A stretch of DNA of 64,000 nt from Nitrospinaceae bacterium. GTDB taxonomy: Bacteria; UBA8248. Position 1 is the stretch's first letter; every line of letters starts with the position of its first letter. A model generated the notes under the pieces. That model made no database searches. It saw only the letters and a list, made by a program, of their open reading frames with translations, and was not told the origin of the DNA. The stretch covers positions 67,117 through 131,116 of the forward strand of contig JABJAL010000020.1 in assembly GCA_018669005.1 (NCBI GenBank), read 5' to 3'. Of the stretch, positions 1 to 8,796 are shown one piece after another. Position numbers and translations under genes: made by a program.

Positions 1-238
1 CAAGCTCCAGAATGACCAAAACCTGGCCCATCAGATCGATACCAGCACCACCAAATTCCTCGGGAACGGCAAGCGTCCTGAGGCCGAGGGCCGAGCCCTT
101 CTTCACGAGCTCGGGGCTAAAGCATCCTGCCGGATCTTGAATTTTGTCGCGCTCGGCTGCTACCGGAATTATTTCCTTTTCGGCAAAATCCCGCGCCATC
201 TGTTGTAGTGCGCGATGCTCGTCGGTCAACTGAGGCAT
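1..238 (-). CDS. acyl-CoA dehydrogenase, N-terminal part (cut by window edge)
   Basis: Reading the minus strand from 238 gives MPQLTDEHRALQQMARDF and continues in frame off the left edge, about 79 residues. It is the N-terminal helical domain of the acyl-CoA dehydrogenase family (FAD-dependent alpha,beta-oxidation of acyl-CoA thioesters). It is strikingly similar to the start of the complete dehydrogenase at 6170-7345: both share RALQQMARDF, KKGSALGLRTLAVPE and the LMGQ-LVILEL stretch, so the two are paralogues bracketing one transporter operon. An ATG at 244 is also in frame, but the AGGAGG at 252-247 lies only 2 nt from it and 8 nt from the ATG at 238, so 238 is chosen. The active-site part is outside the window. 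Confidence 0.88.
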   Translation of the reverse strand, partial: MPQLTDEHRALQQMARDFAEKEIIPVAAERDKIQDPAGCFSPELVKKGSALGLRTLAVPEEFGGAGIDLMGQVLVILEL

Positions 239-324
239 TTCCATTTCCTCCTAAAAATTCCACTCCGCTCAATTAAACGGTCTAACAAAGATAAATTCAG
301 TTTGATTGTATCCATGCAGACAAA

Positions 325-2094
325 CTAGACAGACAACTTTTCGATATTACCCAATCGTCTGAAGAAGATCGTGCCCACCAATAGCAAACCCGCCTGGACC
401 AGGGCAAAAGCAGATACAACTCCGAGCGCCTCGTTCTCGCTAATGACATAGAGGGCCACCGCCATCGGGGTGCTATCCTCCGTTGCGAGAAGCGCGGAGA
501 CGGGCAACTCTCGAATAAACATGATGAACAGCATGAGATAAGCCGCGAAGATACCTGGCCGAAGTAGCGGCACCGTCACCTTGCGTATCGTCCCCATAAA
601 CGACTCACCACAAACCCGGGAGCTTTCCTCAAGCTCGGCGCTGAGCGACTGAAGCACCGCAGTAATCGTACGCAGGCCGTAGGGAAGATAGCGCGTCATA
701 TAGGCCAACATCAAAAGAAAGAGCGGAAAGCTGTAGAGAGGCGTTCTGATCCAGGTGATGAGAAACGCCATACCCATGACCAGTCCCGGCACGCCAATGG
801 GAAGCGTTGCCACATAGTCAACGACACTGGAGAGCTTCTTGTTCTTACCCCTCAGTATCACCATCGAGAGGAACGTGCATAGGATAACGGTCATAAAGCC
901 GCCGACAATACCTAACATCAGGCTGTTCTTCATCGCGTCGAGTGCATAGTCGTAGGAGAAGAGAATGAAATCCCAATTATATAGTGAGACCTGGCTCCAC
1001 CTGAAGCCGCCCAGCCAGGCCCGTTGGAACGAAGCCAGAAACAGCGCGCCGAGGGGCAAAATCACCGCCATGATGACATAGACAAGATTTATAGCCATCG
1101 CAACATATTTTAATTTACCCAGGGAAACCCGGTGGGGACGGAAACCTTTGCCCGTTACCGTCACGTAGCTTCTAGGAGCGACAATCTTTCTCTGAATATA
1201 GAGTCCGATCACCGCAATCAGCATAAGAACGCTGCCCGCCGCTGCCGCGCCGCCGAGATCGAGCGGATACTCCTCCATCTTGACGTAGATCACGGTGGAG
1301 AGTGTTGATATACGCGCAATCGGCCCCAGCAAGGTTGGTACGCCAAATACACCCGCGCTGACAACAAAAATGATGATGGCCCCTGAGAGAATCGCCGGGG
1401 TCGAAAGGGGTATCGTCACGCGAAGCGCGGTGCTCAAAACGCCGGTTCCGCATACCCGCGCGGACTCCTCAAGCGCAGGATCCATTCGGTTCATCGAGCC
1501 GATAGTGAACAAATACATATAAGGCACATAGAAAAGCGTCAGGACCATAACGATCCCGGTCATGCTGTATATATTAAATGGAGGCGCAGAAAGCCCGAAA
1601 ATATCGATCATCCAACGATTCAGCATTCCGGTTCGAGGCGACGCAAGGGCCCACCATGCGATCGCTCCTAAAAATGATGAAAGAAAAAACGGAATCAGCG
1701 TCAAGGGCTCAAGAATGCCCCGAAACGGCATGTCGGTTCGGGCATGGAACCATGCGATCGAAACACCAAGAATCGAGGAGAAAAAAGCGGTTCCAATTGC
1801 GATGATAAACGTATTCCAAATCGACCACAGTATTTTGGGCTCGGTGAACGTCTGAATGTAGTTAGCCAGAGTGAAGCCATACTGGGTGCCTTCGGAGTGA
1901 ACACGAAAACTGCTTTGCAGATAAACCGTAATCGGAACAATTGCGAGTACGGTGAGAAGAATCAGCGAGGCAACCTTGGTAATATTCTCTGCATTGAACA
2001 TTCCCCCGTAAGGGGGGGCGGGCGCAACCGCAGCTTCCGCCACGGCTGCGCCCGTCTTCTCTGAACTTTGAACTTCTTTAGATTCCGTAGACAA
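325..2094 (-). CDS. ferric-iron-type ABC importer, fused double permease (FbpB-like)
   Basis: This 589-residue membrane protein carries two copies of the binding-protein-dependent permease domain in one chain, as in FbpB/SfuB-type iron(III) importers and some 2-aminoethylphosphonate importers. The cytoplasmic EAA loops that dock the ATPase lie near residues 205-235 (EESARVCG) and 487-515 (EESSRVCG), each in a half with about six hydrophobic segments. Translation starts at a TTG (2094) supported by an AGGGGG Shine-Dalgarno 8 nt upstream. It follows the binding-protein gene by 27 nt and shares an operon with the ATPase. Iron is the family's usual cargo; the neighbouring flavin monooxygenase leaves other substrates possible. 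Confidence 0.9.
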   Translation of the reverse strand: MSTESKEVQSSEKTGAAVAEAAVAPAPPYGGMFNAENITKVASLILLTVLAIVPITVYLQSSFRVHSEGTQYGFTLANYIQTFTEPKILWSIWNTFIIAIGTAFFSSILGVSIAWFHARTDMPFRGILEPLTLIPFFLSSFLGAIAWWALASPRTGMLNRWMIDIFGLSAPPFNIYSMTGIVMVLTLFYVPYMYLFTIGSMNRMDPALEESARVCGTGVLSTALRVTIPLSTPAILSGAIIIFVVSAGVFGVPTLLGPIARISTLSTVIYVKMEEYPLDLGGAAAAGSVLMLIAVIGLYIQRKIVAPRSYVTVTGKGFRPHRVSLGKLKYVAMAINLVYVIMAVILPLGALFLASFQRAWLGGFRWSQVSLYNWDFILFSYDYALDAMKNSLMLGIVGGFMTVILCTFLSMVILRGKNKKLSSVVDYVATLPIGVPGLVMGMAFLITWIRTPLYSFPLFLLMLAYMTRYLPYGLRTITAVLQSLSAELEESSRVCGESFMGTIRKVTVPLLRPGIFAAYLMLFIMFIRELPVSALLATEDSTPMAVALYVISENEALGVVSAFALVQAGLLLVGTIFFRRLGNIEKLSV

Positions 2095-2121
2095 CCGGAA
2101 ATCCCCCTTTAACTAATCAGT

Positions 2122-3264
2122 TTAGTTCTTACGTGGAGCCGAGCTGAATACACTATTGAACTCCGCGCGCCATTTTTTGACATCATCGTGCCCGACTTTA
2201 GCCCAGTCGATCGGAATGATGTTAATTCTGTCGAGGGGCGGCGCGATGCCATCATCGGCCAGGATGAATTTATTAATGTCTGCACTCTTGTGCGGAGGAA
2301 GCGGCCGACCCGAGTTAAGCGGATTGTACTCAAGCATTTTATGATGGCCTCTCACGCTGCGCCAATAATCGATAAAAAGCTTGGCCATATTCGGGTGCTT
2401 CGCTTTCTGCATGATCACAGCGCCGATGGGGAGGGCAACGGTGCCCTCTTTCGGGTAAATCGGAGACATCTTCACGCCGGCTTTTTTGGCGATCCAGTTG
2501 TGGCGAGCCATGATGGTGGTGCCGAACCAGTACTCGCCCGCCATCAGGGAGCGCCGCTGGGCCGAGCCACGAATCATGATGCCCGATTTGGCGGCATTCA
2601 ACTTCTCAAAATAGCTTCTGGGCAGAACCTTGCGCAGACCATAATACCAGAGGGTGTAGGTCTCCGAGCGGCTAGAGTCGCCGACGAGGACCTTGCCCGC
2701 ATATTCGGGTTTGATCAGGTCATACCAGCTGGTGAGTTTCACGTCGCCGGCCAGATCGCGGTTCACTGCCATGGTGTTGAGCTGTCCATCGGCCACCCAG
2801 TAGCCCGGAGCGTTCATCTTGGCCTTTGCTGCAGGGCCAAAGTGCTTGTCCTCGGGCGAGGTGTACTTCATCAGGTTGCCACGCTTGCGCATCGAGTGGA
2901 GCCAGGAGGCGGCCGCGAGAACAACAACGTCAACCGAGAGCTTATCGGCCTTAATTTCCTGCTCAAAGCGCTTGATGAGCGTGCCCGACTTACGGTTGGC
3001 AAAACGGAACTTCACGCCCGGGAGGCCATAAAACTTTTTAAAATCCTTTTCAAGGGCCTTGGCCGCTTTAACGGGAGCCAGGTTGGTGGCCCAGGAAAAC
3101 GAACCTTCTTTTTTCGCGCCCTCAATGAGTTTGGCCACACGCGCTTTTTCCGCGCCCGACAGAGTATCCAGAATCGGCGAGGCTGCCCATGAGGGGCCAC
3201 TAAAGCCGACAACAACTACCAGCGCCAGGACCATTCCCAGCCAACGACTGCTATGCTTTTTCAT
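2122..3264 (-). CDS. ABC importer periplasmic binding protein, iron(III)-type family 1
   Basis: A 380-residue extracellular solute-binding protein. Residues 1-28 are a Sec signal peptide (basic MKKHSSR, hydrophobic core, then PSWAA cleavage region). The mature part has the two-lobe family 1 pattern, with EGSFSWATNL near the start and MAGEYWFG and GTVALPIGAVIM in the second half, as in FbpA/AfuA-type proteins. It should capture the ligand in the periplasm and deliver it to the permease encoded directly downstream. An AGGAGA box sits a few bases before the ATG. The tyrosine pair used by FbpA to bind iron cannot be assigned by eye, so the cargo is not certain. Confidence 0.88.
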   Translation of the reverse strand: MKKHSSRWLGMVLALVVVVGFSGPSWAASPILDTLSGAEKARVAKLIEGAKKEGSFSWATNLAPVKAAKALEKDFKKFYGLPGVKFRFANRKSGTLIKRFEQEIKADKLSVDVVVLAAASWLHSMRKRGNLMKYTSPEDKHFGPAAKAKMNAPGYWVADGQLNTMAVNRDLAGDVKLTSWYDLIKPEYAGKVLVGDSSRSETYTLWYYGLRKVLPRSYFEKLNAAKSGIMIRGSAQRRSLMAGEYWFGTTIMARHNWIAKKAGVKMSPIYPKEGTVALPIGAVIMQKAKHPNMAKLFIDYWRSVRGHHKMLEYNPLNSGRPLPPHKSADINKFILADDGIAPPLDRINIIPIDWAKVGHDDVKKWRAEFNSVFSSAPRKN

Positions 3265-3344
3265 CTTATTTCTCCTATGAGAGGGAACAACATTCTCGCT
3301 TTAAAACACACTAAAAACCCAGCAACAATCAAAAACGATCAAAC

Positions 3345-4433
3345 TCAATCACTAAGAACAACACACCGCGAAGGCGGGATCGACATATTCACCGATTGCC
3401 CCACCTGAATCGCCGCATCCCCGCGGACATGAACTCTGACATCGGTTTCACCCACACGGACCAAGCAATCCCAAGATTGGCCGAGGTAGATGGCCTCGCT
3501 CACCTTGCCTTGGAGGCGATTCGCATCGCCATCGTCCGAGCCGTGAAGTTCGATATACTCGGGCCGTACCGTCAGCAAAACTTTAGAGCCCTGGCTGATA
3601 TCCCGGCTATCGAGACCAGCCGCACACACAATATCAGCCCCCAACTTCGGAACATTCACCGAAAGACCGACAGAACCCTTGTCACCTGAATTTCCTTCAA
3701 GAATGTTCGTAACCCCGATGAAATCGGCGACAAAACTGTTCACCGGCTCGTTGTAGGTCGAATGCGGATCTCCTACCTGCTGAATCCTGCCGTCCTTCAT
3801 GACGATAATCCTATCGCTCATGACCATGGCCTCGGCCTGATCGTGCGTCACATAAAGAGCCGTCATCTTCAACTCTTTGACGAGCAACGCCAATTCGAGC
3901 CGCATCCTCTCTCTGAGTTTTGCGTCGAGGTTCGAGAGCGGCTCATCGAAAAGAAGAACCCGCGGATTATAGGACACCGCCCTCGCAAGAGAGACTCGCT
4001 GTTGCTGGCCCCCCGAGAGCTTCGTCGCGTTCCGATCCCCAAGACCACCAAGACCGACAAGTTCAAGCGCCTCATCCACTTTCTTTTTCGATTCGGCACC
4101 AGTGATCCCCTTGGCCTGCAACCCATAGGCCACATTTTCTGCAACCGTCATATGAGGCCAGATGGCATATGACTGAAATACCATCCCAAGATGCCGTTTC
4201 TCGGGCGGCAGGCAAACGCCATCGCTCGTAAACACCTCGCCGCCGATCGAGATATCCCCGCTGTCGGGGGTCTCAAGGCCCGCGATGCAACGGAGGGTCG
4301 TCGTCTTACCACAGCCACTGGGGCCGAGCAGAGTGACAAACTCACCCTCGGCCACGGTGAAGCTGACGTTGTCCACCGCCAGCGTCTCGCTTCCAAAATT
4401 TTTCACAAGATTCTTTACAATCACTTCTGCCAT
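3345..4433 (-). CDS. ABC importer ATPase (FbpC/PotA-like) with TOBE domain
   Basis: A 362-residue ATP-binding subunit. Walker A GPSGCGKT is at residues 37-44, the signature LSGGQQQR at 139-146, Walker B LLFDEP at about 160-165 and the switch His in YVTHDQAEA at 197. The C-terminal third (about 240-360) is a TOBE-type regulatory or ligand-sensing domain typical of iron, spermidine and sugar importers. It energises the permease at 325-2094. The gene starts 9 nt after the monooxygenase stop, with a GGAG box before the ATG, so the two are co-transcribed; an 80-nt gap separates it from the binding-protein gene. Confidence 0.92.
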   Translation of the reverse strand: MAEVIVKNLVKNFGSETLAVDNVSFTVAEGEFVTLLGPSGCGKTTTLRCIAGLETPDSGDISIGGEVFTSDGVCLPPEKRHLGMVFQSYAIWPHMTVAENVAYGLQAKGITGAESKKKVDEALELVGLGGLGDRNATKLSGGQQQRVSLARAVSYNPRVLLFDEPLSNLDAKLRERMRLELALLVKELKMTALYVTHDQAEAMVMSDRIIVMKDGRIQQVGDPHSTYNEPVNSFVADFIGVTNILEGNSGDKGSVGLSVNVPKLGADIVCAAGLDSRDISQGSKVLLTVRPEYIELHGSDDGDANRLQGKVSEAIYLGQSWDCLVRVGETDVRVHVRGDAAIQVGQSVNMSIPPSRCVVLSD

Positions 4434-4442
4434 TATTCGCTC

Positions 4443-5579
4443 CTAGGAAGCCGCCGCTAGGGCCGTCTTCAAAAATTCATCATCTTCCTCGTTCACAAGC
4501 CCCTGTTGCCGCTCCATTTGCCTTACCAGCGGAATGACCTTCTCGCCAACGCGCTGACATTCAGAATGAAGCGGAAACCCGGAAAGTATCAGCAGGTTAA
4601 CACCCGCCTTTTCGATTTCAATTATTTTTTCGGCGCACTGCTCATAAGACCCAACAATCGTTACAGCCGAGCCCGAGCGAATCCGGCCCATTCCCGCCCA
4701 TAGGTTGGGGCCCACCATTTCCTCTTTGGCCCTCTCCTGCTGGTTCTTGGTTCCCTTGCTGTCGAATCGAGCGATCACCTTGCCCCGGTGCGCCAGCACA
4801 TCGGGATCGACCTGGCTGAGAACTTCCTCGGCCGCCTCGAATGCTTCTTCTTCAGTCTCACGCGCCATGATTTGAAAACGGGTGACGTAGCCGAGTGGGC
4901 GCTCGCGCCCTTCGAGGTTTTTTTCCATCCCCTCGATCTGCTCCCTGACCTGCTCGGGATTCTCTCCCCAGAAAACCCAGTAATCGCCATACTCAACAGC
5001 GATTCTTCTTGCAATACCAGAAGCACCAGCCATGTAAAACGGAATGCGTGGTTTTTGGACGGGCTTTGGGTACACCGAAGCGTCGCGGAAGTTGTAGTAC
5101 TTGCCCTCGAAGGAGAATTTTTCCTGGGTCCAGAGCCCTTCAAGCACCTGGATATATTCCTCGGTGCGCTCATAGCGCGTGTCATGATCGAGATCGTCAC
5201 CGTAGGCCGAAAGATCAGAACCACCAGTTACGATGTTGTACATAATCCGCCCCCCGCTCAATTCATCGAGCGAGGCCATCATCCGGGCGCAATAGGCCGG
5301 ATGAATCATCCCCGGGCGTACGGCGAGCAAAAGCTTGATGGTTTTCGTGGCGGGCGCAACGGTAGCGGCATTGATGATGCTGTCCCAAGTCGGAGCCTGA
5401 GGACCGTAGTGACCACTTATCTGTGATGTGGGGACAAGGAGGGTGGTGAACCCGCTTTTCTCAGCGTTTTGAGCGATACGGGAAAAAGATTCAAAACTAG
5501 GTGGATTATCGGCAAACTTCTGACCGATGTGCGCACTATCACCATCACAAGACATGTACCATGCCAATTCGATGGACAA
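4443..5579 (-). CDS. LLM-class flavin-dependent monooxygenase (SsuD-like)
   Basis: A luciferase-like TIM-barrel monooxygenase of the alkanesulfonate monooxygenase type: reduced FMN and O2 attack an organic substrate delivered by a separate flavin reductase. Family features include GFTTLLVPTS near the N-terminus, the LSGGR turn followed by YNIVTGGS, and YMAGAS in the flavin-site region. The longest frame reaches an ATG at 5672, but those extra 31 residues look non-coding. A TTG at 5579 preceded by AGGGAGG with 7 nt spacing begins SIELAWYMS, where homologues normally start, giving 378 residues. Being in one operon with an ABC importer suggests uptake and oxidation of a sulfonate-like compound. 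That link is inference. Confidence 0.87.
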   Translation of the reverse strand: MSIELAWYMSCDGDSAHIGQKFADNPPSFESFSRIAQNAEKSGFTTLLVPTSQISGHYGPQAPTWDSIINAATVAPATKTIKLLLAVRPGMIHPAYCARMMASLDELSGGRIMYNIVTGGSDLSAYGDDLDHDTRYERTEEYIQVLEGLWTQEKFSFEGKYYNFRDASVYPKPVQKPRIPFYMAGASGIARRIAVEYGDYWVFWGENPEQVREQIEGMEKNLEGRERPLGYVTRFQIMARETEEEAFEAAEEVLSQVDPDVLAHRGKVIARFDSKGTKNQQERAKEEMVGPNLWAGMGRIRSGSAVTIVGSYEQCAEKIIEIEKAGVNLLILSGFPLHSECQRVGEKVIPLVRQMERQQGLVNEEDDEFLKTALAAAS

Positions 5580-5688
5580 GGACTCCCCTCCCTGAATCGG
5601 AACTAACGGATGTGACTTCTTATTAAAAGAGTCATAGATATAGTATTTATTATAACCACAATCTCGGCTCAAAGCCAGCTATACTCAG

Positions 5689-6111
5689 CTATACATGCTC
5701 ATAAATATCCAGATTCATTCCGCCCTTGAGAACACCACCGCTTAAATGGCCAACCAAAACTTCTTCATTGTTACCAGGCCCCCCACTCATGGCCATGTGG
5801 ATATGCACATAGGGCTGGGGCTCAGTCCATTCAACATCCCCCAATGCCGCCGGGGGTGAATCCGGCCAACTGATTGTTCCCACGGCAGTGAGCTCGCGCC
5901 AGTCCTCAAAAACGCGGCGGTCCACATCGTAGCCGTCCATGGATTTAAAACCCGAGATCATCTCGGTCCTGGAGAGGGCCCCTAGAAGAAACACCGAGCC
6001 GGCACGGATGTTTTTCTCTTTCACGAATGCGTTGAGCTCACCATAGAAATCATCCCCTGCCTCGTACTGGAGATGAAAAATCCGGCCCAACTTCTTTTCT
6101 GCCCATTTCAT
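5689..6111 (-). CDS. PPC-domain (DUF296) protein
   Basis: A 140-residue single-domain protein. The Arg-free start FHLQYEAGDDF, the central GALSRTEMISGF, and HIHMAMSGG followed by GHLSGGVLKGGMNLDI match the PPC/DUF296 fold, which forms trimers and in prokaryotes exists as free-standing small proteins. Some relatives bind DNA, in plants via a fused AT-hook, but the bacterial function is not established. The His pair in HIHM and the conserved GHL are the usual conserved core. It lies 58 nt downstream of the acyl-CoA dehydrogenase and about 110 nt upstream of the monooxygenase on the same strand, so it probably belongs to this operon. AGGGA precedes the ATG. Confidence 0.85.
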   Translation of the reverse strand: MKWAEKKLGRIFHLQYEAGDDFYGELNAFVKEKNIRAGSVFLLGALSRTEMISGFKSMDGYDVDRRVFEDWRELTAVGTISWPDSPPAALGDVEWTEPQPYVHIHMAMSGGPGNNEEVLVGHLSGGVLKGGMNLDIYEHV

Positions 6112-6169
6112 CGAATTTCCCTTTCATGCCATGTATCTCAACGGCATCAATCGTCATACAATATTGTTT

Positions 6170-7345
6170 TCAAGTCAGTTTTTCGGCAGCCATGAGCGTG
6201 TTGACCGTGCCAGCCGCCAGATGGGTAAATATGCTCGCGTCTCGCATGAGTTTCTCGACGGGTGCGTCTTTCATGACACCCATTCCGCCAAAAATCTCGA
6301 CCGCATCGCGGGTCACACTCTGCGCCACTTCGGTAGCGAATACTTTCATAAGCTGTTTTGAGGCCGAGGTACCCTCGATATCTTTCATGCAGTCTTCCAC
6401 CACCTTAAAGTAGTAGCTTCGGCCCGCCTCCAGCCGCATGTACATATCGGCCAGCTTGAGCTTCATCGCCTGGTGCTCGATGATAATTTTGCCTCCCTGG
6501 AAGCGGTTCCGGGCATGCTCGATGGCGTGCTCGTATGCCGCCTGCCCTATGCCAAGGAGATTTCCTGAAAGCTCAATATCGTTGAACCCCGAGCCGCCCT
6601 CGGGCCGGAAACTCCTTCCCTCATTCACCCCGCATAGGCGGTTGGCGTCGGGGACGCGGCAGTCCTCGAAGATTAGTTCGGCATTCTGGTAAAAACGCCA
6701 CCCGATTTTGTTGTGCCTGCGCCCGATGGTAAAACCCGGGGTGTCTTTGGGAACCATGAACACGGTGGTTCCCTCTTTGATGGGAACGTCAGGGGCGGTT
6801 CGAGTGGCCATGAAATAAAGGCTGGCAACCCCGCCGTTAGCGATAAAATGCTTCATGCCGTTCAGTATCCAGTCATCGCCATCCTGAACGGCCGACATTT
6901 TATAGCCCGCCTTGGGATAGTCGGAAGGTGGGTACCGATTGTCCGAACCCGCGTCGGGCTCGGTGTTGCCCGAGGCGAGTAAAAAAGTGTCGTCCTCCAT
7001 GAACTGGGGCAAAAATCGCTCGCGCTGCTCGTCGGTGGCTATCTCGCAGAGCAATGGGGAGAACTTCCAGTTCTGGGAGAATGTCTTGCAAATAGCGCCG
7101 TCCCCGCGGGCCAACTCCAGGATGACCAGGGCCTGGCCCATCAGGTCCACTTCGGGGCCGCCGAAGCGCTCCGGAACAGCTAGGGTGCGAAGCCCCAGGG
7201 CTGAGCCCTTCTTGATAATCTCCCAATCGAATGTGTCCTTTGGGTCGGGGATCAAATCCCGCTCGGCCGAGATGGGCCTAATTTCCTTTTCGGAAAAATC
7301 CCGCGCCATCTGCTGTAAAGCTCTGTTTTCATCGCTGATGTGCAT
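6170..7345 (-). CDS. acyl-CoA dehydrogenase family protein
   Basis: A full-length 391-residue flavoprotein of the acyl-CoA dehydrogenase family: N-terminal helical domain, middle beta domain (ASGNTEPDAGSD near 130-142, then WILNGMKHFIANGG), and C-terminal helical domain ending with IFGGMGVMKDAPVEKLMRDA. In medium-chain enzymes the catalytic base is the Glu of a Y-E-G-T motif; here the aligned stretch reads L-A-A-G-T, so that Glu is Ala. The base may sit on another helix, as in isovaleryl-CoA dehydrogenase, or the enzyme may do other chemistry. It is the first gene of the minus-strand unit running to the left edge, with an AGGGGGG box 9 nt before the ATG. Confidence 0.92.
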   Translation of the reverse strand: MHISDENRALQQMARDFSEKEIRPISAERDLIPDPKDTFDWEIIKKGSALGLRTLAVPERFGGPEVDLMGQALVILELARGDGAICKTFSQNWKFSPLLCEIATDEQRERFLPQFMEDDTFLLASGNTEPDAGSDNRYPPSDYPKAGYKMSAVQDGDDWILNGMKHFIANGGVASLYFMATRTAPDVPIKEGTTVFMVPKDTPGFTIGRRHNKIGWRFYQNAELIFEDCRVPDANRLCGVNEGRSFRPEGGSGFNDIELSGNLLGIGQAAYEHAIEHARNRFQGGKIIIEHQAMKLKLADMYMRLEAGRSYYFKVVEDCMKDIEGTSASKQLMKVFATEVAQSVTRDAVEIFGGMGVMKDAPVEKLMRDASIFTHLAAGTVNTLMAAEKLT

Positions 7346-7451
7346 TAATAAAATCCCCCCTCGAATTCAAAAATTCCCAAAGTTGGCCGAGCAAATCTAC
7401 GCCCGCCGTAAAAATCAAATTTGCCTCAGTCTGATATCTCTCATGCGCCAG

Positions 7452-8315
7452 TCAAGCACCCTGCGTCGCTTTCGCCTCTCGGTACGCTCTCTCAAGTCCC
7501 TCTCTAAATGTTTCCTTTCTCTGCTGTACCCAATACTCGCCTCGCGTTTCGTCTGCGAAAAAATATTTCAAAAAATATGGGTCTGCCACAGCCTCATCTT
7601 CATCCTTGCCCTCGCCCACCAGGCGCTTCATATTCCCGAAAATATCCTCCAGGCGATCTCTCAGACTTCGGGCCACCTCCTTGCCGCAAATTTCTCCATG
7701 TCCAGGAACTATCGTTTCAAGATTTAGACCCTCAACCCATGACAACGCCTCGATCCACTCACCCAGGTTAGCATCGCGCATTCCCGCCGAGGGACCATTA
7801 ATCACGACATCGCCCGAAAATAGAACACCCTCCTCGGGCACGAAAACCGATGTGCACGCGGGCGAGTGCCCACCCTTGCGGTAAATCTCAAACGTTAGCG
7901 GCGAGAGATGTATCTTGAGAGTGTCCTCAAAGCAAATTTGGGGCAGAGGAACAGGGGCATCTACAATCTCGTCTGCCTCCTCAACATGCCCCAAATCCCG
8001 AAGCGTTTCCGTAAAAATTTCCTTGGAAAAGGCGTTGTCGCCCTTCGAAATTTCGCCATAAACATATTCCGGGGCAATGAAGTGGACATCCTTGACGAAC
8101 GCGGCGCCCGTCGTGTGGTCACCATGATAATCCGTTGCGATGAGATATTGAATCCCCAATGAGCTCAGAGTTCCAACTTCCCCCTGCCAATGTTTCGAGT
8201 CCGTGGGCCTAACAGGACTATCGAGAAGCACCACGCCTTTTTCCGTAACGGCTGCTCCAACATTGGCCCAGTCGTATCCTGTTTCCGCATAAAGATGCGC
8301 ACTTAGCTGTTTCAT
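7452..8315 (-). CDS. metallo-beta-lactamase-fold hydrolase
   Basis: A 287-residue MBL-fold enzyme. The metal-binding motif normally written HxHxDH appears here as D-Y-H-G-D-H within IATDYHGDHTTG, so the first ligand is Asp instead of His. The later ligands are present: the His of GGHSPACT, the Asp of LFSGDVV and the His of VPGHGEICG. The overall layout resembles glyoxalase-II-like and quinoprotein-relay MBL proteins, which hydrolyse thioesters or lactones with one or two metals. It lies upstream of the dehydrogenase operon on the same strand with a gap of about 100 nt and has its own AAGGGG site 8 nt before the ATG. The substrate is unknown. Confidence 0.88.
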   Translation of the reverse strand: MKQLSAHLYAETGYDWANVGAAVTEKGVVLLDSPVRPTDSKHWQGEVGTLSSLGIQYLIATDYHGDHTTGAAFVKDVHFIAPEYVYGEISKGDNAFSKEIFTETLRDLGHVEEADEIVDAPVPLPQICFEDTLKIHLSPLTFEIYRKGGHSPACTSVFVPEEGVLFSGDVVINGPSAGMRDANLGEWIEALSWVEGLNLETIVPGHGEICGKEVARSLRDRLEDIFGNMKRLVGEGKDEDEAVADPYFLKYFFADETRGEYWVQQRKETFREGLERAYREAKATQGA

Positions 8316-8796
8316 AAATTTTCCCCTTTGAATTATATGAAATGATCATCGCCGCCCGGCGTCAAGGCGCAACGGGTAAAAAATCGGCAATATTGCCCCA
8401 AAGCTGGAAAATTTCATGAAAATTCTCACCCTACCAGCCAGTTATCGCCATTATGACGGGTGTCGAAATAATTACGGTTGAAGTCCGCACCAAAGGCGAA
8501 TATCTCGATCACCTCCAAGAGGCATTCTTAAATGAAGACACTTTTCAGTGCCCAATTCAGATTTTAGATACTTGCTATCCAAGAGCATCTCGACGAAAAT
8601 TTCAGGCAACAGATAACAAGGGCGCAGCCCCTATCTCAAAGAACACTTTTGCTGGTGCCCAGACGACAACATGCGGTACTGCTGGCGCGGAGTCTGCCCG
8701 TTTTTTTTCAAGCGACACCAAGACTCCAGCGACCAGATAATTTAGAGCACCACTCGTAAAAATTAGAAAACCAACACATCTCGAAGGGGAGCCGCT
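8316..8796. other. 481-base divergent intergenic region
   Basis: This region separates the MBL hydrolase (minus) from the FAD oxidoreductase (plus) and should hold both promoters. An open frame at 8453-8740 has no ribosome-binding site, no recognisable family and a low-complexity C-terminus, so I do not call it. No strong hairpin or repeat was noticed. Confidence 0.5.

Noticed and set aside
2188-3192. 334-residue plus-strand ORF
   Set aside because: It is the shadow of the binding-protein gene on the other strand; no ribosome-binding site or family features.
8453-8740. 95-residue ORF in the divergent intergenic region
   Set aside because: No ribosome-binding site or recognisable homology; composition resembles non-coding DNA.
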